Source of the DNA: Lachancea mirantina
Lineage: Eukaryota; Ascomycota; Saccharomycetes; Saccharomycetales; Saccharomycetaceae
Reading direction: 5' to 3'
Length of the DNA: 64,000 nt
Assembly: GCA_900074745.1 (NCBI GenBank)
Contig: LT598469.1
Span: forward strand, 310,001 to 374,000
Below are positions 43,399 to 57,085 of this stretch, piece by piece. The notes below the pieces were generated by a model. That model made no database searches, was not told the origin of the DNA, and saw nothing but the letters and a program-made list of their open reading frames with translations. Each line of letters starts with the position of its first letter. Position 1 is the stretch's first letter. The position numbers were made by a program, and so were the translations under genes.

Positions 43399-46300
43399 TC
43401 ACGACGACAGTTCTTCGCGAAGGACCCGCGCAATGTCCGAGTTAAATCGCGTAAACGGCTCCCGGTTTTGCAGCCCCTTCTTTTTCACGACCACCTCTGT
43501 ACCCGCAGAATTGCCCCTCATGTTGATCTTGAACTTGAAATGTCCCTGTTCGAACTCGCAATTGTAAACGGCGCTGCTTACCCCGTTCTTCTTGTCCAAC
43601 CGCTTGAGCTTGAAGTCAATTTTAAACTTATAGAACTCACGTAGCATCACGATCTGTACGTCTTCGAACTTGGACTTGGTGAGATGCTCTTGCTGCAGTA
43701 TGTCTCTGTTCTGCGCATGCACCACCTTATCGAACAGTTTTCTAAACCAACTTGGTTTCTGGGAACTTGGCGCGGGAGGAGCAGGCCGCTGCAAAACTGG
43801 AACCGGTGCGTGCGACTCTTGTTTTTCGCATTCGACGACTGTCGAAAGCCTATTTTTCTTGAATCCTAGGTTCTCGCTCGCATCGCTTCGGATCGGTTCT
43901 ACCGCGGAAGGTTGACTTGTTTTATTCGGTTTGGTAGGCGAAGCTTTGAAAACGTTGCCAGCTTCATCATCAAAGAGCATGGTGACCCGATTCTCCTTCT
44001 CGGCACCGCCCTCGGGATACTTGAGCTCCAGGCTATCGTCCACGGAATCATCTTTGCCGTATTTCGTATCTTCGAAATCTTTAAACATCGAAACCATACT
44101 CTTCGAAATGGTAACGGCGCTATGCGCCTGAGAGTTTCTCTTTGGCGCAGTTGCTCCAACCTTCTCTGGCGAAAGCTTCATTTTTGATATAATTTCCTCT
44201 GTCGTCTCCCGCGGTAAACCAACTGTCGATGCTACGTTATTCACATAGAGAGAAACACGCACATCTGTCGGTTTAGTAAGCACGTTGTTATTGCTTAGCG
44301 AGTCAAGGGAAGTCGCCTTTCTATGAACATGAGGTTGCGACTCGCTATCGGAGGAACTCGTCGCCACAGAAAAAGTGTCATCTGGAGCATCTTCAAAGAT
44401 GTTGACCTCGTCCTCTTTCGCATTTTTTTGGTAGTGTCGGTTTTTGAGCAATTCCAGCTGCTCGACAGAACTACCATTGGAAATCTGTACGGCCTGCGCG
44501 GTCAAGATTTGTGTTGGAATTTCCATTGCATATGTCATATCCGAGAATTCTTCAGAGTGACCTCCACCACTGCTGGCTTGACTAACTTTCCTCGAAACGA
44601 CACCCCGAGGTCCGGGCGCCAAAGTTTGCCTTTCGCTACCGGCGCGCTTCCTATTGATGACCTCCGAGCTATCTTGAGACGAATCCGCAATTATGAATTG
44701 ATTCAAATTTTTGAAAGTGGAAGAGGCACTGAAACCTACCGATGGCATCGATGTGAGCGGCTTGCGATGAGGATGGTTTGAGTCAAGAGTCGAATGAGAG
44801 CGAGAATGCATTTCAGCACCCTTTATTGTGCTGGACTGCGCCAACATGCTTGTGAGATTGCCCACATCATAGTTGGCAGAAGTTTCATTAACAGGAGAAT
44901 CTCGGTTTCTGGCTCCATCCTGAGGTGACAACTCATGGTGCAAGTCGCGACGACTCTTGACCGATTTCAAGTTTGTGGCCGAATTCAAAGATGCTCTGTA
45001 AGTGTATTTGCTCAAGAGCATTTCGAGAGAATTGGGTTGCGAAACGTTCCTCCTTGGATCTAGCGAAGATCTTGCATCCGGCGACATCTTCGCGAAGGGT
45101 TCAGACGTTATGCGTATTGGTTGGTTGCGCTGTCTCATCTCCACCTTTGGAGATGCAGGTTGGAGAGGGGCAATCTTACTTGAAACAGGCTTTTCCTCCT
45201 TTTTGATCTCGGGTTTGACATTCTCTTTGGCAGCAGCTGCTGATTGAAGCGTTTGCTCCTGTAACAAATCATGTAGAACTTCTTCGTCTTCTTCCTCTTT
45301 GATCCCATCTAGACCACCTCCAAATAGAAGTTCATCACATAAAACTTCAAATTCAGAACGCTGTGGCACGCTACTGTTTTGACCGTCCTCGTGGAGATAA
45401 TCTTTCAGATTGACAGATCTTTTGGAAATGGATTTCAAAGAGTAAAAAGAAGTTTCTGAAGGTTGGAGAGCAGATCCATCGTGGTTTGTTAGACCTGTTT
45501 TGTGAGCAGTTGAAGATTTGATGGATCGTTTAGACGAAGAGGACTTCAGCGATTTTTTGGACGCAGAAGATTTCATAGAGGTCACGGACCTGCTCGAGGG
45601 AGACGCACGCATATTCTTCTTGATCATTCTTTTATGGCTCAATTGCCTGGAGCTGGAACTGAACAGTCGAGAAGAGGAAGCTACATGCTCTTTTCTAGGA
45701 GAATGTTGAGATTTGATAGAGGGAACACTGAATTGTGACTTTTGCAATAATTTGGGCGCATCGGTGGGCAAATTGTTAGAATTCTTTTGTTTTTTCTGTC
45801 GTTGTTGATACTCAATCAGTAAAGAATAGAACATTTTCTCGTCTGTCAATTCTTCTTTGAGTAGTTGACTCACGATGTGGTCCTTTGATGCACCATGCCA
45901 CAGTATTTGCAAATTTTGTAAAATTGTATCGTCTATATCCTCTTTTTTCGTAAGTGAAATGTTTGAGGGTCTATTGTTCTTAGATTTGCTGGACTCGGGT
46001 TTCGTTTTGCTACCATATTTGGTGAGCAAAGGATGCGCTAAAATTTGATCCACTGTAATTCGCTTTATTGGATCGACAATCAATATCCGTGAAATCAAGT
46101 TTTTCGCTTCTGGTGATATATTTTGGGGCATTTTGTACCTACCAGACTGAACTTTCAACAACAACCGTTTTATATTGTCGTCGTTGAATGGTAAATGCCC
46201 CGTTAACAAAGCGAAAAGAACAATTCCGCATGACCAAACGTCGCTGGGCCCACCGTGATACGTCTTGCCCATGACAATCTCGGGAGAAGCGTAGTGCGGC

Positions 46301-47055
46301 GACCCACACGAAGTCTCTAAGAGCTTATTGGAAGTTTGAAGTGCAGCCATACCGAAATCTGCGATTTTGATGTGCCCATTTTTCTTATCCAACAACAAGT
46401 TTTCAGGCTTCAAGTCTCGATGACAGATGTTAAAACTGTGACAGAACGCCATACCCTCGATAATTTGTCGAAAGTAATGAATTGCTTCGCGTTCGGGTAG
46501 TCTGCCACGCGAAACAAGATAATCAAACAATTCACCTCCGTCAACGTATTCCAGCACCAAAAACAACTCAAACCGATTTTCCCATACTTCGTACAATCCC
46601 ATCACATTCGAATGCGAAATAAGTTTCATAATGATGATTTCACGCTCAATGCCGTAAGGTAACGTATTGGGACGCGCAGATTTCGTTTTGGGCACGATTT
46701 TCACTGCGGCGAGTTTCCCAGTCTCCATATTTTTCGCTAAACGTACCCGACCAGACGACCCTTTACCCAACGTCTTGCCCAACTTCCAGGGCCCGATTGT
46801 ATCTCTGGATCGCCGTTTCGACGAGTTTGTTGTGGTGTTTGTTGTGCTACTGGAAATTTGCGAAAGACGTTTTGTAGCATCCGTAACAGATTGTACGACT
46901 CGCTCCAAATGGTCCGATTGACCACTGGCTGCCAAAGCCGCCTGTCTAGCCATCGACATCCTGTGTTGATGTGCTACTGGTATTGATGGTGTTGATGGGG
47001 TTGATGTTATAAATGAAGAAACGCGAAAATTTCGAAGTTCAAGAATTAACAACAT
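43399..47055 (-). CDS. HSL1: Morphogenesis-checkpoint kinase Hsl1 (Nim1-like)
   Basis: This frame encodes 1218 residues from the ATG at 47055; ATGs at 46959 and 46953 give shorter forms that begin just before the conserved His-Leu-Glu-Arg-Val-Val segment and are also plausible. The kinase domain spans about 89-345: Gly-Lys-Gly-Ser-Ser-Gly-Arg-Val, His-Arg-Asp-Leu-Lys-Pro-Glu-Asn, Asp-Phe-Gly, and Ser-Pro-His-Tyr-Ala-Ser-Pro-Glu. A long Ser-rich regulatory region follows, with a KA1-like membrane-binding domain at the C-terminus (about 1110-1210). Hsl1 sits on bud-neck septins and, with Hsl7, targets Swe1 for degradation to allow mitosis. GC content drops to normal at its 3' end. Confidence 0.95.
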   Translation of the reverse strand: MLLILELRNFRVSSFITSTPSTPSIPVAHQHRMSMARQAALAASGQSDHLERVVQSVTDATKRLSQISSSTTNTTTNSSKRRSRDTIGPWKLGKTLGKGSSGRVRLAKNMETGKLAAVKIVPKTKSARPNTLPYGIEREIIIMKLISHSNVMGLYEVWENRFELFLVLEYVDGGELFDYLVSRGRLPEREAIHYFRQIIEGMAFCHSFNICHRDLKPENLLLDKKNGHIKIADFGMAALQTSNKLLETSCGSPHYASPEIVMGKTYHGGPSDVWSCGIVLFALLTGHLPFNDDNIKRLLLKVQSGRYKMPQNISPEAKNLISRILIVDPIKRITVDQILAHPLLTKYGSKTKPESSKSKNNRPSNISLTKKEDIDDTILQNLQILWHGASKDHIVSQLLKEELTDEKMFYSLLIEYQQRQKKQKNSNNLPTDAPKLLQKSQFSVPSIKSQHSPRKEHVASSSRLFSSSSRQLSHKRMIKKNMRASPSSRSVTSMKSSASKKSLKSSSSKRSIKSSTAHKTGLTNHDGSALQPSETSFYSLKSISKRSVNLKDYLHEDGQNSSVPQRSEFEVLCDELLFGGGLDGIKEEEDEEVLHDLLQEQTLQSAAAAKENVKPEIKKEEKPVSSKIAPLQPASPKVEMRQRNQPIRITSEPFAKMSPDARSSLDPRRNVSQPNSLEMLLSKYTYRASLNSATNLKSVKSRRDLHHELSPQDGARNRDSPVNETSANYDVGNLTSMLAQSSTIKGAEMHSRSHSTLDSNHPHRKPLTSMPSVGFSASSTFKNLNQFIIADSSQDSSEVINRKRAGSERQTLAPGPRGVVSRKVSQASSGGGHSEEFSDMTYAMEIPTQILTAQAVQISNGSSVEQLELLKNRHYQKNAKEDEVNIFEDAPDDTFSVATSSSDSESQPHVHRKATSLDSLSNNNVLTKPTDVRVSLYVNNVASTVGLPRETTEEIISKMKLSPEKVGATAPKRNSQAHSAVTISKSMVSMFKDFEDTKYGKDDSVDDSLELKYPEGGAEKENRVTMLFDDEAGNVFKASPTKPNKTSQPSAVEPIRSDASENLGFKKNRLSTVVECEKQESHAPVPVLQRPAPPAPSSQKPSWFRKLFDKVVHAQNRDILQQEHLTKSKFEDVQIVMLREFYKFKIDFKLKRLDKKNGVSSAVYNCEFEQGHFKFKINMRGNSAGTEVVVKKKGLQNREPFTRFNSDIARVLREELSS

Positions 47056-47123
47056 ATGGTGAAGCCGTGAAAAACGAAAAGAAGGACAACTGAGAATAGT
47101 ACCGCGACGAAGGCGTTTTCGTG
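47022..47123 (-). promoter_or_regulatory. Possible SBF (Swi4/Swi6) sites near the HSL1 start
   Basis: CACGAAAA on the minus strand (47123-47116) and CGCGAAA on the plus strand (47022-47028) fit the SCB consensus CRCGAAA. HSL1 is a G1/S-expressed gene in S. cerevisiae. The second site is inside the longest reading frame, so it would favour one of the internal start codons. A CTATATAG lies at 47127-47134. Two 7-8-mers are weak evidence. Confidence 0.3.
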
Positions 47124-47784
47124 CAACTATATAGGTTAATACGTGTAGAGCGTATCAGAGCTTTATAATGAGCCCTTGATCGTGTGATTTGGGTGACATT
47201 GACAGTTGGAGGAAGACATAGAAAGCGTTGAAACCATTGGAAACTAGTAGACTGTGAGAGTAAGCGCACTGTGGGAATCGAATGAATGTAATCACATCCC
47301 AAAGCCCTTATGTCGACGCGAATTGGGAACTTTGGCGACAGCTTTTCGGAGGAAACTTACTGGAATCGCAGGATGAACAACGAGACTAATGAGATATTGC
47401 CGAGTGAAGGATAATGCCGTGTTCAATCACCTAAGACGCATAATATGCCGCGGTGATAATAACACCTTGATCCACCAAGTTATCGTATTTGAGCCAATTT
47501 GGGCGAAACTTGCGAAATTAGGTCAAGAAAAGGAACCATAACAATGGACAACGGTGAAATTTTGGAGAAGTGTTGGGCATAGAGACATTGCCCCTGTATC
47601 GGTCATTGCATCGCCATTGCATTGCCACTGCATTGCATTCGTGAACCTCGTTTGGTGGCTGCAACTCCGGTGACATATATAAACAAGTTCCAAAAAAGCA
47701 GCGAATAATAAACACACCGGTGGCACCACGCACATTCTTTCCATATTCCGCAGACTTGAGTGTCAGACACAAGCCCGTTCAAAC
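47056..47784. other. HSL1-APE1 divergent promoter region
   Basis: This 729-bp spacer serves two divergent genes. Around 47604-47640 the hexamer CATTGC recurs several times. A TATATAAA precedes APE1. No RNA gene or conserved frame is seen. Confidence 0.5.
47676..47683 (+). promoter_or_regulatory. TATA box of APE1
   Basis: TATATAAA is a perfect TATAWAWR match 102 bp before the APE1 ATG. Confidence 0.6.
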
Positions 47785-49305
47785 ATGTCCAACGCTACAC
47801 AAGAAGCTCTTACCCAGCTTCGGAAAACATTGGAACTTTTGGCTATTCAACAAGCTAAAACGGATCAATCTTCCACCAAGATCCAAAATGTAAGGAAATC
47901 CGGTCCCGAGGCGCAAGATTACTTTCAAAAACTCACCGAAAAGTATTTGGATTTTACATCTGATTGCCCTACGACATACCATGTCATTGACCATTTTTCA
48001 CAGGAATTGGACAAGGCTGGGTTCACATATTTGAGTGAGAAGAATAGTTGGTCCGGAGTTAAAGGGGGCAAGTATTATACGGTGAGAAATGGAACCAATT
48101 TGGTTGCGTTTACAATTGGTGAGGACTGGAAGTATCAGAACGGTGTTGGTGCCATTGGAGCACACGTTGATGCGTTAACTGCCAAACTGAAGCCTGCGTC
48201 CATCAAGAAAGATGTCGAAGGTTACCATCTGTTGGGTGTTGCACCATATGGTGGAACTTTGAATTGGTTGTGGTTCGACAGAGACCTGGGTATTGCCGGT
48301 CGTATCCTAGTGAAGGATAAATCCACGGGCAAGATCGAGGCTCGCTTAATTAGTTCCAAGTCGCACCCAATCGGACGCATTCCGTCCCTTGCACCCCATT
48401 TCGGCTCTGTAGCAGATGGACCCTTTGACAAAGAAGATCAAGCCGTGCCAGTGATTGGATATGGGTCTAGTGACGACGCTGACGAAGGCGACGAGGACGA
48501 ATGTAGGTCACCGCTGTATGGTAAACATTCAATCAAATTACTCAGATACGTGGCATCTTTGGCAGATGTGAAAGTGAGCCAATTGATCCAATTAGACTTG
48601 GAATTGTTTGACGTTCAAAGAGGTACCGTTGGAGGCCTGAAAAACGAGTTCATATTTGCGCCGCGCCTTGACGACCGCTTGTGCAGTTTTTCTGCGATCC
48701 AATCTTTGATCGATTTTACGAACGAGGGTCCAATTCCCTCGGATGGGTTCAATATCGTGGGTCTATTCGATAATGAAGAAGTCGGGTCGCTAACGAGGCA
48801 AGGCGCCAAAGGTGGATTGCTAGAGAGCGTCGTGCAACGCGTGTTGTCAATTTACTATACAGACGGCGCACTGTTGCGCTCTACGTTTGCGAATTCGATA
48901 TTCCTATCTGCAGATGTTAACCACCTGGCAAACCCAAATTTCGACAACGTTTACTTGGAACACCATAAACCAAAACCCAATGTGGGAATCACCTTGTCAT
49001 TGGATCCGAATGCACACATGGCTACAGACGTAGTGGGAATCGCGTTGGTCGAAGAATTGGCACGTATGAATGGCGACAAAGTCCAGTATTTCCAAATCAA
49101 GAACAATTCTCGGTCTGGAGGTACGATTGGACCAATCGTGGCCTCTCAGACAGGTGCCAGGACCGTTGATTTGGGCATTGCACAATTGTCAATGCACAGT
49201 ATCCGGGCCGCCACGGGTTCCAAAGACATTGGTCTAGCGGTCAAGTTTTTCAAAGGTTTCTTCACCAATTGGCGACAAGTTTATGACAACTTTGGCGATT
49301 TGTAG
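47785..49305 (+). CDS. APE1: Vacuolar aminopeptidase I (Ape1/Lap4), M18 family
   Basis: This protein has 506 residues (S. cerevisiae 514). The N-terminal about 45 residues contain an amphipathic helix (Ala-Leu-Thr-Gln-Leu-Arg-Lys-Thr-Leu-Glu-Leu-Leu) like the propeptide that assembles prApe1 for the Cvt pathway and is removed in the vacuole. The M18 core shows metal and catalytic residues in Gly-Ala-His-Val-Asp-Ala, Pro-Arg-Leu-Asp-Asp-Arg, Asp-Asn-Glu-Glu-Val-Gly-Ser, Ser-Ala-Asp-Val-Asn-His and Ser-Met-His-Ser-Ile-Arg. It forms a zinc-dependent dodecamer removing neutral N-terminal residues. Order HSL1-APE1-GFA1 matches YKL101W-YKL103C-YKL104C. Confidence 0.96.
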   Translation: MSNATQEALTQLRKTLELLAIQQAKTDQSSTKIQNVRKSGPEAQDYFQKLTEKYLDFTSDCPTTYHVIDHFSQELDKAGFTYLSEKNSWSGVKGGKYYTVRNGTNLVAFTIGEDWKYQNGVGAIGAHVDALTAKLKPASIKKDVEGYHLLGVAPYGGTLNWLWFDRDLGIAGRILVKDKSTGKIEARLISSKSHPIGRIPSLAPHFGSVADGPFDKEDQAVPVIGYGSSDDADEGDEDECRSPLYGKHSIKLLRYVASLADVKVSQLIQLDLELFDVQRGTVGGLKNEFIFAPRLDDRLCSFSAIQSLIDFTNEGPIPSDGFNIVGLFDNEEVGSLTRQGAKGGLLESVVQRVLSIYYTDGALLRSTFANSIFLSADVNHLANPNFDNVYLEHHKPKPNVGITLSLDPNAHMATDVVGIALVEELARMNGDKVQYFQIKNNSRSGGTIGPIVASQTGARTVDLGIAQLSMHSIRAATGSKDIGLAVKFFKGFFTNWRQVYDNFGDL

Positions 49306-53085
<3,780 letters not shown>

Positions 53086-53447
53086 GCAAGCGCAGGGCTT
53101 TCGTCAAACTTATAAACTGAGAGACAGTGTGGGATAAAATAACAAATTAATAAAATGAACAGCTGACAATATGGTTGATCCACGATATTCTGGTGTTACT
53201 CAGGGCTAGTCACACGTCCGCCGGGATTAAAAATAACCTACTGGGGCTCACAGTTGATACTGGGATAGGATCTTGGTCTGTTTTAGCAAAAATCACGTGA
53301 TTTGAGTAGAAAGTTTGTATTCCGTCAATAATGATTATCAATTTCAATAACCTTAAGCAGCAAAAAGTTTCAATTTAAGAAGCCCAACCAACAACGCCCT
53401 AGCATTACGTGAGTGATAGGATAGGTTTGGGGGCTAATTGAACGCAG
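53086..53447. other. GFA1-SEG1 spacer with a CACGTG site
   Basis: This 362-bp AT-rich spacer is the SEG1 promoter. ATCACGTGAT at 53292-53301 is a 10-bp palindromic Cbf1-type site 147 bp before the SEG1 ATG. I checked it as a centromere CDEI: no CDEIII-like TTCCGAA element follows, so it is only a promoter motif. Confidence 0.5.
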
Positions 53448-55583
53448 ATGTTCCATTCGAGAAGATCGCGCGAAAGCAGGGCGATTGATTCCGGGGCTTT
53501 GGCCGCTGCCTCGGCCATTGGAAGAGCCCTGGATGCCAAAGGGACGAAAGTAGATGCCGAGAAATTGCCAAGATACGGCGGGGTTTCACGGTCAAATTCG
53601 ATGATGAGGACCAGTTCTATAACCAGGGGACCGAATAGTCGAACTCCTAGTTTAAGATCATTGAGAGATTCGAGACGCGCGTCGAGTTTGCAGTCGAATT
53701 CCGCGAGAAGAAGACAAAATGGTATAGAAGATGCCGAGTTTTTCGACGCAGAAGATACGTTCCATGCGTTTGGTGGAGCACCTGTACCGGCCAGAGCTGT
53801 GACTGTGAAAAAATACGTTCCTGGACCTAATGGGCTTGTGACGATCGAGGTTCCCATAAGCGAAGTGACCCGGGCAACTGGTTCACGCAACTCAAGGGGA
53901 TTCTCGAGGTCCGCTTCCATGAACAGCGGATTGGATTTGAAAAGCGATTTTTTGGGACCTAGATCACCTGCTACTGCGTTAAAATCCCAAAGACGCGTCA
54001 GTGGGCCTCCAGCGGCCCCTGCGGTGCAATCAAGAGGGGCTTCAGAACCCAAAAAAGCTTCGAGGCCAGTTGCCCAGGAGGCTGTCGTTGAAGAGACTGC
54101 CGAACAACTTCAGCAAGATGAGACCCAAACGCAGGATCGGGCGAGTTCAATTGTGACATCGGCATCTCCCGTGAGCCATAAGACCGGGTCAGTGGCATCG
54201 GAGACTAAACCAATTATTAAATTGAAGTCTTCTCCGCTGAGCGTCGAGCAACATACTCCACCAGTGGTGCTTATATCTCCAGCAGACGTAGACGTCGACA
54301 AACAAACGAATAACGAGGGAAAACAGGATTTGAATTTAAACGGAGAAGACGCATCCAAAGTTCTCGTTAATGAGCAATCCACTTCGAACAAGGAAAACGT
54401 TGAGAAAGAGAACGAAGCTTTTAACTCATCATCGGGAAGTAGCATGGCGCAGTACATTAGATCTGCGAACAATTATTTGAATAAACGATCGAGTGACAAT
54501 GCAAAAACTGCACAGGAGGCAGTCGTGGAAAGAGAGCCAATAACTTCTTCCTTTGGAGAATCGACTTCTTCATTGACCAAAGTGCCCTCGCCCAAAAAAT
54601 CTGCATTGAAAAAAACTACCAGCCAGAACTCCGCGCAGGCAAATTATGAAGGCGTACACAGGGCCTCGAAGGCACAAGACGCTTATATCTCGTTGACTAC
54701 AGCAGAAAATACGCGGCTGAATGCGCAGCTGTACTCTGAACCGCCTTCGCGTAGGTCATCCATGCGGAAGCCTCGTCCGTCATCGATGCTAAACGGGAAA
54801 CCCGGGAATAACATTCCAGTAGCTGCTGCTCCAAAGGCCAAGCGCAACACGATGGACTTTACTCCACAACAGACGCAGCCTCCAGCTAGATCTAGCAGAA
54901 GACCCGACGTTCATTCAAAGCGGATTGCTGCTGTGAAGCCGCCTGCTAATCCGGCTGTTTCAAGCGCTCCTCTATACCCAAAAGAGCCTGCTAAACGGTC
55001 GAGTTTTGAGAAACAAAGACCCACCGAAAGCAATATCGGATTTAAGAAACTCTCGCTGAGAGATGAGGTGACAGATATAATGTATGAGAAAAGCGCACTT
55101 AGCAACAATTTCCACGGCCAACAGCCGGGTACTCCAGTCAAAACCGCGGTTCAACCACCTCAGCCCATATTGGAGCCAACCTCTAATGCTAACTTCACTT
55201 CCCGATTTCAGGACTCCGATTCAGATGATGAACTCCTAGGCACTCCTGCTAATTTCAATTCCGCTCCAGCTCCCCAACCCGCTAACGGAGCCTCTAAGCT
55301 TTTCAAGAAAAAGAATAAAATTAATCTAGAACCGCCACAACCACAGTTCTTACAATCTGCTAGTGCACCGACTTCGCAACAAAATACACCTGTTAAAAAG
55401 ATAAGTCACCTGTCCTTAAGGGCAACCAGCGTGGCCAGCGAACAATCCCCGGTGACGGAAAAGAAAAATAGGGCAGATCGATTCTTCAGTGATACACTTC
55501 CTGCCAGAAACTCAGAGCCAGGTGCCAAGAAAAAGGTCAGTCTTGGCAAGAAGCTTAAGAAGATTTTTGGAAGAAATAAATAG
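53448..55583 (+). CDS. SEG1: Eisosome protein Seg1-like
   Basis: This is a 711-residue, mostly disordered protein, Ser/Pro/Ala/Lys-rich, with a conserved N-terminus (Ala-Leu-Ala-Ala-Ala-Ser-Ala-Ile-Gly-Arg-Ala-Leu) and a block Lys-Lys-Tyr-Val-Pro-Gly-Pro-Asn-Gly-Leu-Val-Thr-Ile-Glu-Val-Pro typical of the Seg family. The C-terminus is highly basic (Lys-Lys-Lys-Val-Ser-Leu-Gly-Lys-Lys-Leu-Lys-Lys-Ile-Phe-Gly-Arg-Asn-Lys), suited to membrane contact. Seg1 organises eisosomes beneath the plasma membrane with Pil1. It is the single copy where S. cerevisiae has SEG1 (YMR086W) and SEG2 (YKL105C). It converges on AAT1, with 224 bp between stops. Confidence 0.88.
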   Translation: MFHSRRSRESRAIDSGALAAASAIGRALDAKGTKVDAEKLPRYGGVSRSNSMMRTSSITRGPNSRTPSLRSLRDSRRASSLQSNSARRRQNGIEDAEFFDAEDTFHAFGGAPVPARAVTVKKYVPGPNGLVTIEVPISEVTRATGSRNSRGFSRSASMNSGLDLKSDFLGPRSPATALKSQRRVSGPPAAPAVQSRGASEPKKASRPVAQEAVVEETAEQLQQDETQTQDRASSIVTSASPVSHKTGSVASETKPIIKLKSSPLSVEQHTPPVVLISPADVDVDKQTNNEGKQDLNLNGEDASKVLVNEQSTSNKENVEKENEAFNSSSGSSMAQYIRSANNYLNKRSSDNAKTAQEAVVEREPITSSFGESTSSLTKVPSPKKSALKKTTSQNSAQANYEGVHRASKAQDAYISLTTAENTRLNAQLYSEPPSRRSSMRKPRPSSMLNGKPGNNIPVAAAPKAKRNTMDFTPQQTQPPARSSRRPDVHSKRIAAVKPPANPAVSSAPLYPKEPAKRSSFEKQRPTESNIGFKKLSLRDEVTDIMYEKSALSNNFHGQQPGTPVKTAVQPPQPILEPTSNANFTSRFQDSDSDDELLGTPANFNSAPAPQPANGASKLFKKKNKINLEPPQPQFLQSASAPTSQQNTPVKKISHLSLRATSVASEQSPVTEKKNRADRFFSDTLPARNSEPGAKKKVSLGKKLKKIFGRNK

Positions 55584-55807
55584 TTAATTACTTTCTAATG
55601 CAGTTATAAAGGACGTTTGTCAATTGGGCAAAGGCAGCTAAGGTCGTGTCATTTCAAGATCATGCAATTGTTTGGAGGATACTTTCATGTGAGAGCGTCA
55701 AACGTCTGCTTGTCAGCTGTGATGCTTGCCGATCAATACCTGGTTATTTTCGTCTTAATGGAATTTTGCAAGATAGATTTATAGGACTTTGCTTCAAAAT
55801 CACCCTT

Positions 55808-57085
55808 TCACGCCCCATCTGTAACTTTTTGCATGCAATCACAGACATAATCTATATTGCTTGAATTGAGCCCACTCAGGGAAAGGCGACCGTCTGAGTT
55901 TAGATACACAGAGTGGTTTTCTCTGAGAATGCCGACCTGTGATGGAGAGAGCCCAGTGTAAAGAAACATGCCATGTTGTCCATTTATCTCACTAAAACAA
56001 TTCCAGTTCAATCTTTCAGCCATTTTTGTTCTAACGCTCTGTAAACGAGAATGCATTTTCTTAACATCTTCGAACCATTGGGTTTTCAGCTCTGACGTCG
56101 ATAAAACAACGTTAGCGACCCTTGAACCGTAACCAGGAGGAGACGAGTAAAAACCTCTCACGATTTTCTTCAGTTGCGAATCGATATTTGGTTTTAAAGT
56201 CATATCTGGAGGAGTGACTACCGACAGTGAGCCGACACGTTCGCCATATAGTCCCATATTCTTAGCAAACGATTGGCATAGGAAAAGTCCGTTAGGCCAA
56301 CAATATCGCTGGGAATCAAGGCTCATTCTGAGTAAGTAGGCGTCCTTGTACAAATCACCAGTATCCATTCCTTGATATGCCATATCTATTATAGGTATTA
56401 GGTTCAGATCATGGATGGTATCCAAAATCTCGGTCCACTGCTCACTGGAAGGATCGATGCCAGACGGATTATGACAGCAAGCGTGTAGGATGATGCATTG
56501 CGGGTTTGATTGGCTACTGGCGACAGGCGCATTTTGAAGTTCTTGCAACCATTGTTCAACGTTCAAACTACCGTTTTTCAAGTAAGGGTACGGACGGATA
56601 TCTTTAAATCCATTGTTTTGCAAAACGTTACAGTGATTGGCCCACGATGGATCTGGAACCCATGCGGTTTTCGTCACGAACAGTGATAACAGTTTGGATG
56701 CCACGGCAAGAGCACCGGTGCCGGAAAGTGTTTGAATAAAACTTATACGATCTTCATCAAGATACTGAGCGCCCTGGGGAGCAGATTCTCGGAACAGAAA
56801 CTGCAACACATTGGATTGGAAGTCTGCGCTCCCGGAAATGGGTAAATACGATAAATCGGTGTTCAGTTCTTCGTGTTGGTCCAAAACGGTCTGTGCGCGA
56901 GCAACACTTGGAAGCGTTGTCACCTGTCCATTTTCGTCCTTGTATATGCCCACGGTAAGATTGACTTTAAGCGGGTTCTGATCGCTATTGAACCTCTCTG
57001 TAAGTCCCAAGATCCGGTCAGGAGGTGCCCGAGGAATGTTGTAAATTGACGACGCTTTGCTCGACAACCGACGCACAACTGACAT
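55808..57085 (-). CDS. AAT1: Mitochondrial aspartate aminotransferase
   Basis: This 425-residue class-I PLP transaminase interconverts aspartate and 2-oxoglutarate with oxaloacetate and glutamate. The first about 15 residues (Arg/Ser-rich, no acids) act as a mitochondrial targeting signal. Recognisable family elements are Asn-Leu-Thr-Val-Gly-Ile-Tyr-Lys-Asp-Glu, Leu-His-Ala-Cys-Cys-His-Asn-Pro-Ser-Gly-Ile-Asp, Asp-Met-Ala-Tyr-Gln-Gly, and the PLP-binding Lys in Gln-Ser-Phe-Ala-Lys-Asn near residue 274. Pro-Pro-Gly-Tyr-Gly-Ser-Arg-Val contacts substrate. It is a little shorter than S. cerevisiae Aat1 (451), mainly through a shorter presequence. It matches YKL106W in order. Confidence 0.95.
   Translation of the reverse strand: MSVVRRLSSKASSIYNIPRAPPDRILGLTERFNSDQNPLKVNLTVGIYKDENGQVTTLPSVARAQTVLDQHEELNTDLSYLPISGSADFQSNVLQFLFRESAPQGAQYLDEDRISFIQTLSGTGALAVASKLLSLFVTKTAWVPDPSWANHCNVLQNNGFKDIRPYPYLKNGSLNVEQWLQELQNAPVASSQSNPQCIILHACCHNPSGIDPSSEQWTEILDTIHDLNLIPIIDMAYQGMDTGDLYKDAYLLRMSLDSQRYCWPNGLFLCQSFAKNMGLYGERVGSLSVVTPPDMTLKPNIDSQLKKIVRGFYSSPPGYGSRVANVVLSTSELKTQWFEDVKKMHSRLQSVRTKMAERLNWNCFSEINGQHGMFLYTGLSPSQVGILRENHSVYLNSDGRLSLSGLNSSNIDYVCDCMQKVTDGA

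Noticed and set aside
53292-53301. ATCACGTGAT as centromere CDEI
   Set aside because: No CCGAA-type CDEIII within 200 bp; best read as a Cbf1-type promoter site.
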